DNA of 18,820 bases, taken from positions 1 through 18,820 of the forward strand of contig JAMDDG010000259.1 of the NCBI GenBank assembly GCA_023488865.1, read 5' to 3'. This stretch comes from Bacteroidota bacterium. Lineage in GTDB: Bacteria > Bacteroidota > Bacteroidia > Bacteroidales > Prolixibacteraceae. The position numbers were made by a program, and so were the translations under genes. Of this stretch, positions 6,752 through 13,686 are shown piece after piece; positions within the stretch are counted from its first letter, which is position 1, and each line of letters starts with the position of its first letter. The notes beneath the pieces were generated by a model. The model was not told where the DNA came from. It searched no databases and was given only the letters and a program-made list of their open reading frames with translations.

Positions 6752-7465
6752 TCACGAAAAAACATTGTACTTACTTATCAATTGGTATAATTTTTTTTCA
6801 TCGAGTAATCCAATTTTGCTTCCGTGGTCTCTTCTTTCAATGAGTTTTTCTTTTTCAAAATCGGATAACTGGCGAATGATGAGTTCTTCGCTGGTACCGG
6901 CGATGGCGGCAATATCTTTCCGGCTCATGTAAACATCTAACTCATTCTTTCTGTTTACGCCAAAACTTTTTTTCATGAACAAGAGCGCTTCAGCTGTTTT
7001 TTCCCTTACGTTCATTTGCATCAGGTATTTCAATCTTTTTTCGGCAATTTCAAGTTCATCGCCAAGATAGGATATTAGGTGCATTGAGAGTTTTGAAATA
7101 TCGCACACTTGCATAAAATCATTCGTCTCAAAAAAACATACCCGACTGTCTTCCAGTGTAACCGAGCTTGTGAGATAGGTTGCTCTTCCGTAACCCCTGA
7201 AACAAAGTGATTCACCAGCCTGCACCAGGCGAACGATCTGAGGAGTTCCATTCAGACCCGAAGAAAATATTTTTATTTTGCCTTGTTGCAGAAAAAAAAG
7301 TCCATGAATAGGGGCCCCTTCGTGAATAATATAATCTCCTTGTAAATATTCCGACTGATTTTTTTTTGAATCAATCAAATGGAGGTCTATGGATGAACCA
7401 TATTGCTTGAAGAAGCAGGTAGCACTCTGGCATTGCTCGCAGGAAACGAAGTTTATTGGCTCCAT
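6752..7465 (-). CDS. Crp/Fnr-family transcription regulator, FNR-like with Fe-S cysteines
   Basis: 237 residues: an N-terminal cyclic-nucleotide-binding-like beta-roll (about 25-120), a dimer helix (about 125-155) and a C-terminal helix-turn-helix (about 178-215). Cysteines C9, C12 and C17 near the N-terminus plus C110 match E. coli FNR's four [4Fe-4S] ligands: LEDSRVCFFE aligns with FNR's segment around C122, though the N-terminal spacing is C-x2-C-x4-C rather than C-x2-C-x5-C. In the recognition helix, E194 and R198 correspond to FNR E209 and R213, while FNR S212 is replaced by Ile197. This suggests an oxygen- or NO-sensing regulator with an altered operator preference. The gene is directly upstream of the respiratory cluster on the same strand, and the palindromes at 961-974 and 2945-2958 are candidate targets. 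Function is inferred; the family is firm. Confidence 0.9.
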   Translation of the reverse strand: MEPINFVSCEQCQSATCFFKQYGSSIDLHLIDSKKNQSEYLQGDYIIHEGAPIHGLFFLQQGKIKIFSSGLNGTPQIVRLVQAGESLCFRGYGRATYLTSSVTLEDSRVCFFETNDFMQVCDISKLSMHLISYLGDELEIAEKRLKYLMQMNVREKTAEALLFMKKSFGVNRKNELDVYMSRKDIAAIAGTSEELIIRQLSDFEKEKLIERRDHGSKIGLLDEKKLYQLISKYNVFS

Positions 7466-7520
7466 ATTTTTTTTAAAATTGTTCCAAATTAAACATTTAT
7501 TATTTGCTGAAGTATTTTAT

Positions 7521-7558
7521 TCTGTTAAAAAATAGGTAAGGACAAATTTTTTAACAGA
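7521..7558. promoter_or_regulatory. 13-bp perfect inverted repeat in the divergent intergenic region
   Basis: TCTGTTAAAAAAT (7521-7533) and its exact reverse complement (7546-7558) are separated by 12 bases. They lie 56 bases upstream of the Crp/Fnr-like gene and 113 bases upstream of the endonuclease start, between divergent genes. The spacing between arm centres is about 25 bases. A dimeric repressor or activator site is one reading; a bidirectional hairpin is another. Confidence 0.5.
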
Positions 7559-7623
7559 TACAGCCTAAAGTGCACGCCGAGAACATGAGATGCGGGTGCT
7601 GATAGTATTGTGCGGATAACTCC

Positions 7624-7634
7624 TTGCAAAATTT
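7624..7634. repeat. Left copy of 11-nt direct repeat flanking the restriction-modification module
   Basis: TTGCAAAATTT occurs here and again, exactly, at 10029-10039 just before topA. The AT-rich restriction-modification genes lie between the copies. It could be a target-site duplication or recombination scar, but the word is AT-rich and may recur by chance. Confidence 0.3.
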
Positions 7635-7670
7635 GAAAATTAGTAGAAAAGATTATCTTTGAAAATAAAA

Positions 7671-8558
7671 ATGATTCCATTAGCGAAGGACTTACAGAAG
7701 GTAAAAAAAAATATAGATGAGTTTGGAGAGATTACTCAAAGAGTTCTACAGTATTTACCAAATGTATTAAGTAGTTCTGAAATAAAAAATGACTACACAA
7801 TTCATACCTCTCAAATTGCCGGAACTACAAAATATATAAGGCCAATCAATCGTAACTTATTTATTTATAACGAACAAGAGTTTGTTCGATCCTTTGATGA
7901 ATTGAAAAATATTCTCGGGAAAGTGAAATTAAATTGTATAATTGAGAAAATAGAAAAGGATATTATCGACAAGACGGTGTATACAATTCAGCAATCTATT
8001 GGGGCAGGATTAGATTTGTTAGTCAATCAAAACAGTGCAAGAAAGCATGCAGGCAATAGGTTTGAAGAACTCATTAAAGTAGTTTTCACAGAAATAGGAG
8101 TGGCCAATAAAAAGCTTGTTCTTCAAATTCCTTATGAGACTGAAGAAGGAATAAAAACGTATAAATGTGAGAATGATTTAATTTTGTCACCTTATAGTGA
8201 AGTTAGCTCTTCAATAAATTCTCTGGATGAAAAGGAAATAGTCGTTTCAGTAAAAACAACTTCAAAGGATAGGATGGGTAAAATGTTCATTGATAAAATT
8301 TTATTAGAACAGTTCGTCGGGCACCCACAAAAAGTAATAGGGGTTTTTCTAAACGATGTTCAACGAAAGGAGAATGATAATATTAGTTTTACCCTGGTTT
8401 CTGGATTATTTATGGTTTACTCAAAATTTCTCACTAAACTGGAGGGTATATATTATCTGGATCCTCCTCCAAATGCTTCCAAAAAGCCATACTCAGACTA
8501 TATGAGTAGATTTTCAGAATTGATTTCTGGAGATTTCAGAAACTTACTAACCTCTTAA
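7671..8558 (+). CDS. Putative type II restriction endonuclease, PD-(D/E)xK fold
   Basis: 295 residues from the ATG at 7671; the TTG at 7659 is a weaker alternative start. The identification rests on a motif plus context. A basic NRFEELIKVVF helix (about 129-139) precedes D169 (ENDLIL). A strand then carries S193-V-K195 followed by TTSKDR. This matches the PD...SxK variant of the nuclease fold, where the usual acidic residue before the lysine is replaced by Ser. In the Cfr10I/NgoMIV/Ecl18kI group the missing Glu is supplied further along, and an R-(D/E)-R-like element follows the lysine; KDR could be its counterpart. The gene faces the methyltransferase gene tail-to-tail with a 12-base overlap, as expected of a restriction-modification pair. 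Base composition is strongly AT-rich (15 G/C in 60 at 8161-8220). Specificity cannot be assigned; an affinity with CCGG-type enzymes is only a suggestion. Confidence 0.7.
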   Translation: MIPLAKDLQKVKKNIDEFGEITQRVLQYLPNVLSSSEIKNDYTIHTSQIAGTTKYIRPINRNLFIYNEQEFVRSFDELKNILGKVKLNCIIEKIEKDIIDKTVYTIQQSIGAGLDLLVNQNSARKHAGNRFEELIKVVFTEIGVANKKLVLQIPYETEEGIKTYKCENDLILSPYSEVSSSINSLDEKEIVVSVKTTSKDRMGKMFIDKILLEQFVGHPQKVIGVFLNDVQRKENDNISFTLVSGLFMVYSKFLTKLEGIYYLDPPPNASKKPYSDYMSRFSELISGDFRNLLTS

Positions 8559-9617
8559 TTTTTTCCTTCTTTGATTTGATGCTTTTTCGTCTACTGCGTC
8601 TAAAATTCTGGAAATGTGGTGTTTGTCTAATAGTCTTTTTTTGATTACTTTACAATATTCTAAATCTAATTCAGTTCCGATCCATTTTCTTTTGTATGCT
8701 TCAGCAACAGCAAAAGTTGTTCCTGAACCACCAAATGGGTCAAGAATAATACTGTCAAAATTTGATGATGAAAGTATTATTTTTCTGAGCAACTCAACTG
8801 GTTTTTGAGTTAAATGTGGAAATTTTTCCCAAGCTCCATTGGAAATCGTAGGTATTTCAAAAACGTCTTTTGGTTTTGCCCCTAAAGGATTCGGTTCCCA
8901 TATATAATCTTTTTTGTTACCATTAGAATATTGAGAAGATTCTGCCTGTGTTCTTTTAGGATACTTCAATGTATGTTCATTATATTGTATCCTGACCTCA
9001 TCAATATTTAAAGTAAAATCTTTTGATTTTCTAAAGTGTAATATGCTTTCATGTGAACGTCCCCAGTCGTTTCCTAGATTAGCTTTGTTTCGATAAAACC
9101 AAACTAACCATTTGCATCCTTTAAATAATGGCGAAGCGGACCATTTTATATCAGCGAGTATTTCAGAAAACCCACAAACGTATAAGGACCCAGTCTTTTT
9201 CAAAACTCTTTGTGCTTCTGAAATCCATTCCATGCTCCATCTGACATATTCTTTTTGGTTCGAGAATGTATCCCATTCTGCTTTTTTAATATTGTAAGGC
9301 GGGTCTGCAAAAATTAAATCAATTGAGTTTGAATCTTGTAATTTTAAAAATTTGATAGCATCACAATTGTACAATTCACCAAATTCACTTTTAAAATATG
9401 GTGTAATGGATTCTCTTTCTTGAATTCTTGGTCGATACTGTATTTCAAGTTGGAGTTCTTCTACTAAGAGAGAAATTTGTTCTTCGGAGTAAACCCGGTA
9501 GTTATTTATTGGGTGTCTTGAACATTTAAATTTGCCATTTTTATCCCATCTTCTAAGCGTTTCAGAACTAATATTCAAGATGTCAGCAGCTTGACTAATT
9601 GATAAATATTTATCCAT
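8547..9617 (-). CDS. Beta-class DNA methyltransferase with N-terminal MerR-like helix-turn-helix
   Basis: 356 residues from the ATG at 9617; the TTG at 9629 is the alternative. Residues 7-48 (LSISQAADILNISSETLRRW...RVYSEEQI) form a MerR/excisionase-type winged helix. The catalytic domain follows in beta-class order: DPPYN (105-109, motif IV), a variable target-recognition region, HLTQKPVELL (motif X) and DPFGGSGTT (293-301, motif I, AdoMet binding). DPPY favours N6-adenine methylation, although N4-cytosine cannot be excluded. It would protect host sites from the neighbouring endonuclease. The fused DNA-binding domain could aid target binding or let the methyltransferase repress its own gene, since no separate controller gene is present. 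The last 12 bases overlap the endonuclease gene on the other strand. Low GC sets both genes apart from topA. Confidence 0.92.
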   Translation of the reverse strand: MDKYLSISQAADILNISSETLRRWDKNGKFKCSRHPINNYRVYSEEQISLLVEELQLEIQYRPRIQERESITPYFKSEFGELYNCDAIKFLKLQDSNSIDLIFADPPYNIKKAEWDTFSNQKEYVRWSMEWISEAQRVLKKTGSLYVCGFSEILADIKWSASPLFKGCKWLVWFYRNKANLGNDWGRSHESILHFRKSKDFTLNIDEVRIQYNEHTLKYPKRTQAESSQYSNGNKKDYIWEPNPLGAKPKDVFEIPTISNGAWEKFPHLTQKPVELLRKIILSSSNFDSIILDPFGGSGTTFAVAEAYKRKWIGTELDLEYCKVIKKRLLDKHHISRILDAVDEKASNQRRKKLRG

Positions 9618-9742
9618 ATCCTTAAACAACCTTACACATGATTATACAGCAAATATAGGTGAAAAAGATTGGAATAAATAGAATTTTGAAATAATATATT
9701 GCAGTTTAAGCGTAAATTTGAATTTAGTTATCTATTAAAGAT

Positions 9743-9880
9743 ATGCCATGGGAAATCGAAAGTGATGGTGTGAATTGAATCTTCAAGGACTATCAAAACT
9801 ATAATCCTCCCCTCAATTTAGTCTATAAACATTCACGCGATTTCCAGGACAGTAATGTTAATTTTGGTACGATTTTGTAA
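9743..9880 (+). pseudogene. Possible remnant of a small coding region, interrupted by TGA
   Basis: From ATG 9743 the frame reads MPWEIESDGVN, meets TGA at 9776-9778 and, in the same frame, continues for 33 codons (IFKDYQNYNPPLNLV...) to TAA at 9878-9880. The second part looks protein-like in composition, rich in Asn and Tyr with balanced charge. No family is recognised. It may be a gene relic left when the restriction-modification genes arrived, or chance. Confidence 0.25.
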
Positions 9881-9897
9881 AGGCAAAATTTTGCCTT
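9880..9897. repeat. 18-bp perfect palindrome
   Basis: AAGGCAAAATTTTGCCTT is fully self-complementary with no spacer. It starts at the stop codon of the interrupted frame and lies 174 bases upstream of topA. It shares GCAAAATTT with both copies of the flanking direct repeat. Without a loop it is a poor RNA hairpin, so a DNA-level role such as a dimer-binding or recombination site is more natural. Confidence 0.55.
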
Positions 9898-10028
9898 AAC
9901 TTGTATAATATGAGGAGGTCATGATCTGAAAAACCGGATAGGACCACCCTAAATTTAAGGAGTTGAACCATAAACTTGCATTTTAAATGAACTAATTTCT
10001 TGGAACTTAGGCTTTGATTTTCGTTAAT

Positions 10029-10039
10029 TTGCAAAATTT
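10029..10039. repeat. Right copy of 11-nt direct repeat flanking the restriction-modification module
   Basis: Exact match to 7624-7634, 33 bases before the topA start; it also overlaps the candidate topA -7 promoter element. If it marks an insertion edge, the module spans about 2.4 kb. Confidence 0.3.
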
Positions 10040-10071
10040 TTAAGAAGTCACCGGTCACTTACGTTCACAAT

Positions 10072-12402
10072 ATGGAAGAAAATCTGGTCATCGTTGAGTC
10101 TCCTGCCAAGGCAAAGACCATTGAAAAATTTTTAGGCAAAGATTATCTGGTTAAGTCCAGTTTTGGTCATATACGCGATCTGGATAAGAAAGATTTTGGC
10201 GTTGACCTGAACAACCATTACCAACCGAATTATATCGTTTCGGAAGACAAGAAAAAAGTGGTGGCCGAATTAAAGAAAGCGGCAAAAGCGGCAAAAACGA
10301 TATGGATCGCATCGGATGAGGACCGGGAAGGGGAAGCCATCGCATGGCACCTGATGGAGGTCCTGAAACTGGATCCTGCCACCACCAACCGGATCGTTTT
10401 TCATGAAATTACCAAGGATGCCATTCATCACGCTATCGGACATCCCCGTCACCTGAACAAAGATTTGGTGGATGCACAGCAGGCCCGGAGAATACTAGAC
10501 CGTCTCGTCGGTTTTGAAATCTCGCCGGTATTGTGGAAAAAGGTTAAACCCTCCCTCTCTGCAGGCAGGGTTCAGTCGGTTGCGGTAAGGTTAATTGTTG
10601 AACGGGAGCGGGAAATCATCAATACGGTGTCCGTTCCCTATTTCAAAGTGACTGCACAGTTTATCGTACCAGAGAAATCAGGAAAGAGTGCTTTGCTTAA
10701 AGCTGAATGTTCAGAAAGATTTGAAAATGAGGAAGATGCCAGCCAGTTTCTGCAAAAATGCAGCAAAGCTGAATTTGTCATCGGCGATATTGTCACCAAA
10801 CCGGCCAAAAAATCCCCGGCGCCCCCATTCACTACCTCTACCCTTCAGCAGGAGGCCAGCCGGAAAATGGGTTTCCCTGTTTCGCTCACCATGTCGGTAG
10901 CCCAACGGCTGTATGAGGCAGGTAAAATCACCTATATGCGAACCGATTCTACCAATCTTTCACAGACTGCCCTGAACAGTGCTAAAATGAAGATTACAGA
11001 GTCGTACGGAGAAAAATATGTTAAGATACGTCATTACAAAACCAATGCAAAAGGGGCCCAGGAGGCCCACGAAGCCATCCGCCCGACCAATTTTTTTGAA
11101 GAGGAAATAACAGGATCTGCTCAGGAACAAAAATTATACAGCCTGATCTGGAAACGGACCTTAGCATCCCAGATGGCAGATGCCGAATTGGAGCGTACCA
11201 ATGTGACCATCAACATATCCAATACTTCCGAGCGCTTTCTGGCCTCAGGTGAAGTGTTGAAATTTGATGGTTTTCTGGGTGTTTATCTTGAATCGAGTGA
11301 TGAAGAAAACCTTTCGGATGAAGAAAAAGGGTTATTGCCACCGTTGTCCGTCAAACAAAAACTAACAGCGGAGTCGATCCAGGCGCTTCAGCGTTACACG
11401 TTAAAACCGCCCCGTTACACGGAAGCGAGCCTGGTTAAGAAGCTGGAAGAGCTGGGCATTGGACGGCCTTCAACCTATGCACCGACCATCACCACTATCC
11501 AGCAACGGGATTACGTCGTCAAAGAAGACCGGCCAGGTACCGAACGTCTGTACATACAATTAGTCCTTAAGTCAGGAAATATCAGAAGAGAGGAGAAAAC
11601 TGAAATTACCGGCACCGAAAAATCAAAACTATTTCCTACGGACATTGGCTTGGTTGTCAATGACTTTTTAATGAAACATTTCGAGCCAATCGTTGATTTT
11701 AACTTTACTGCATCCGTCGAAAAACAATTTGATGAAATCGCGGAAGGGAATCTGGTCTGGCAGGAGATGATCGATGATTTTTATCTTCCGTTCCATCGTC
11801 AGATCGAGAATGCATTAGCCAATTCTGAACGGGCCCGTGGCGAAAGGATATTAGGGGTCGATCCTGCCACCGGGAAAACCGTTTCAGCAAAAATCGGGAG
11901 GTTCGGGCCCTTTATCCAGCTTGGCGAAACCACTGAAGGCAGTGAGGAAAAACCCGTTTTTGCCAGTCTGCAACAGGGTCAGAGCATCGAGACCATCACC
12001 CTGGAACAGGGGTTGAAACTTTTTGACCTTCCCAGGGACCTGGGTGAGTATGAAGGCAAGAAAGTGACAATTGGAATTGGGAAGTTTGGCCCTTATGTAA
12101 AGCATGATTCGAACTTTGTCTCTTTGAAAAAGGGGGTAGACGATCCCTATACTGTTCTTCTTGATCGCGCCATCGAGTTGATCCTGGAGAAAAGGGAAAA
12201 AATTTCAAATTCTTTGTTGAAAACTTTTGAAGAAGACCCGGATATCCGGATTTTGCAGGGTCGATGGGGCCCTTATATCTCCTATAAAAAACAAAATATC
12301 AAACTGAAAAAGGAGATCAAACTGGATCAATTGACTTATCCTGTGTGCAAAGAGGTAATTGAGATGGAACTTAAAAAGCCAAAACAGAAAAAATCGAAAT
12401 AG
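10072..12402 (+). CDS. topA: DNA topoisomerase I (type IA)
   Basis: 776 residues. The Toprim domain spans about 4-115, with catalytic Glu9 (VIVESPAKAKT) and the metal-binding D82-E-D84-R-E-G-E88. The active-site Tyr288 lies in ITYMRTDS. Gene and protein length, the HEAIRPT motif and GIGRPSTYAPTI agree with bacterial topA. It relaxes negative supercoils by passing one strand through a transient break. The C-terminus lacks the Cys4 zinc fingers of E. coli TopA. Instead it carries about three repeats of the (G)(K/R)(F/W)GP(F/Y)(I/V) type, seen near IGRFGPFIQLGE, IGKFGPYVKHD and GRWGPYISYKK, which is usual in Bacteroidota and many other phyla. Next is the arginase-like gene after 64 bases, probably within the same expression neighbourhood as the type IX genes. 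Confidence 0.97.
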   Translation: MEENLVIVESPAKAKTIEKFLGKDYLVKSSFGHIRDLDKKDFGVDLNNHYQPNYIVSEDKKKVVAELKKAAKAAKTIWIASDEDREGEAIAWHLMEVLKLDPATTNRIVFHEITKDAIHHAIGHPRHLNKDLVDAQQARRILDRLVGFEISPVLWKKVKPSLSAGRVQSVAVRLIVEREREIINTVSVPYFKVTAQFIVPEKSGKSALLKAECSERFENEEDASQFLQKCSKAEFVIGDIVTKPAKKSPAPPFTTSTLQQEASRKMGFPVSLTMSVAQRLYEAGKITYMRTDSTNLSQTALNSAKMKITESYGEKYVKIRHYKTNAKGAQEAHEAIRPTNFFEEEITGSAQEQKLYSLIWKRTLASQMADAELERTNVTINISNTSERFLASGEVLKFDGFLGVYLESSDEENLSDEEKGLLPPLSVKQKLTAESIQALQRYTLKPPRYTEASLVKKLEELGIGRPSTYAPTITTIQQRDYVVKEDRPGTERLYIQLVLKSGNIRREEKTEITGTEKSKLFPTDIGLVVNDFLMKHFEPIVDFNFTASVEKQFDEIAEGNLVWQEMIDDFYLPFHRQIENALANSERARGERILGVDPATGKTVSAKIGRFGPFIQLGETTEGSEEKPVFASLQQGQSIETITLEQGLKLFDLPRDLGEYEGKKVTIGIGKFGPYVKHDSNFVSLKKGVDDPYTVLLDRAIELILEKREKISNSLLKTFEEDPDIRILQGRWGPYISYKKQNIKLKKEIKLDQLTYPVCKEVIEMELKKPKQKKSK

Positions 12403-12466
12403 AATAAATTTCTGCCGGGCAATTATTAACCAAAGTTTTTTTACTTTGTCAGTAAAACCATGACTT

Positions 12467-13594
12467 ATGTTTAAGGAACTCATAACACCGGCCCAAGAAT
12501 TACCAATCGTTAAAAATTACACGGGAGATAAAGGCCATCTGGGAACCGTGCTAAAAAACAGTTTCTGGGATGAGTCCGCCTTGCCCGATGTTGTGATTCT
12601 TGGGATTACTGACGATCGGCTCACTAATTTATCTGCTTTTTCGGATAGTTCCGATACAATAAGGGAACAACTTTATCACCTCAACGGTTTTTCCGATACA
12701 TTCCGGATAGTGGATTTGGGAAATGTTATAACCGGAAAAGAGGTTACTGATACCTATGCTGCAGTCCGCCTGATTGCCGAAGAGATCGCTTCGCTGGATA
12801 TTCCGCTTCTTTTCTTAGGTGGAAACCAAAGTTTCACCCTACCACTTTTAGAGGGGATAAATAAAAATGAAGCCGTATTAACGGTTATTGACGATCGAAT
12901 TGACACCCTTGCCCAGGAAAATAGCGTACGTGATGATATTTTCCTTAACAATCTTTCAAATGAAACCATTGTCAACCTAATGGCTGTCCAGTCTTTTTTT
13001 GTATCGGCCAACAGCAAAGAGACTTTTTCAGAAGAATTTAAAGGATCGCTTTTCACATTGGGCGAATTAAGGGAAGGCATCCGGGAGATGGAGCCCTATC
13101 TTCGGGAAACCGATCTGGTCAGTTTTGATTTTGGGGCGCTTAAATTATGTGAAGCCCCCGGTCAGGACAGGAATTCGCCTAACGGATTAACTGGAGAGGA
13201 AGCTTGTCAACTTGCCTGGTATGCAGGAATATCACCCAACCCTGTGTGGTTTTCCATCTTCGGTTACAATCCTGCCAAAGATCCGGATCGGGTGGGAGCC
13301 ATGACGGCGGCTCAGATCGCATGGTATTTCCTAAACGGGAAATCCAAGAAAATTGATGATGTCCCTAAGGATGAAGCCATTGATTTCATGCACTTTATCG
13401 TCTCGATCGAAGGAATCCCCGATCCTGTTACTTTTCTTAAGCATCCTGTTTCCAGAAGATGGTGGATGGAAGTACCCTCCCCCGATTGTGATTTTTTTCC
13501 ACTCCGGGTACCCTGTTCAAAAAAAGATTACCGGAAAGCGTGCAAGAATGAGATCCCTGACAGATGGTGGTCAAATTTCAATAAAAGTTACTAA
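12467..13594 (+). CDS. Arginase-fold (formimidoylglutamase-like) protein with degraded metal site
   Basis: 375 residues. The fold markers of the ureohydrolase family are present but altered. GGNQS (118-122) has Gln121 where active enzymes have His. ID-D-R-ID (141-146) keeps Asp142 and Asp146 but has Arg144 in place of His. SFDFG (219-223) keeps Asp221 but has Gly223 where the second Asp belongs, followed by Lys226 at the third. Three of the six usual Mn ligands are therefore missing, so hydrolysis of arginine, agmatine or formimidoylglutamate is unlikely. The C-terminal extension (about 315-375, rich in Trp, Lys and Cys) is beyond the usual fold. The gene sits between topA and porP, an arrangement I recall from Bacteroidota type IX loci, which suggests a conserved non-catalytic role. 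The upstream stretch has TTACTTTG (12441-12448), a weak -7-like box. Confidence 0.85.
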   Translation: MFKELITPAQELPIVKNYTGDKGHLGTVLKNSFWDESALPDVVILGITDDRLTNLSAFSDSSDTIREQLYHLNGFSDTFRIVDLGNVITGKEVTDTYAAVRLIAEEIASLDIPLLFLGGNQSFTLPLLEGINKNEAVLTVIDDRIDTLAQENSVRDDIFLNNLSNETIVNLMAVQSFFVSANSKETFSEEFKGSLFTLGELREGIREMEPYLRETDLVSFDFGALKLCEAPGQDRNSPNGLTGEEACQLAWYAGISPNPVWFSIFGYNPAKDPDRVGAMTAAQIAWYFLNGKSKKIDDVPKDEAIDFMHFIVSIEGIPDPVTFLKHPVSRRWWMEVPSPDCDFFPLRVPCSKKDYRKACKNEIPDRWWSNFNKSY

Positions 13595-13633
13595 AAAAGA
13601 GCTTTTATTGTCAAAAACACCTGCAATGATAAC

Positions 13634-13653
13634 ATGGATTGCCCGGAATCCAT
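13634..13653 (+). repeat. Stem-loop upstream of porP/sprF
   Basis: ATGGATT (13634-13640) and AATCCAT (13647-13653) pair perfectly around a GC-rich 6-base loop, 33 bases before the porP start. It lies in the 92-base gap after the arginase-like gene. It could mark RNA processing, modulate translation of porP, or act as an operator. No T-run follows, so a simple terminator is unlikely. Confidence 0.4.
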
Positions 13654-13686
13654 AGCATTAAGCTTTCCGAGAAAAACGAGAAAAGA

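Larger units (their letters stand above)
9630..10071. other. Gene-free junction between the restriction-modification module and topA
   Basis: No intact gene is supported. The stretch holds an interrupted plus-strand reading frame (9743-9880), an 18-bp perfect palindrome (9880-9897) and the right copy of the 11-nt repeat (10029-10039). A possible topA promoter -7 element, TTAATTTG at 10024-10031, is one base from the Bacteroidota consensus TAnnTTTG, but no clear -33 TTTG sits at the right distance. Confidence 0.4.

Noticed and set aside
6537..6755. 72-residue minus-strand reading frame between the FNR-like and Fe-S genes
   Set aside because: No domain, signal or ribosome-binding context, and it overlaps the end of the FNR-like gene and covers the short direct repeats. 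Treated as non-coding.
9858..10058. 66-residue minus-strand reading frame upstream of topA
   Set aside because: No start context, no recognisable motif, and it runs across the palindrome and the candidate topA control region. Best explained as chance in AT-rich DNA.
12431..12448. Hairpin CAAAGT/ACTTTG with an all-T loop as topA terminator
   Set aside because: Only a 6-bp AT-rich stem and no T-run after it; the right arm also overlaps a possible -7 box for the next gene.
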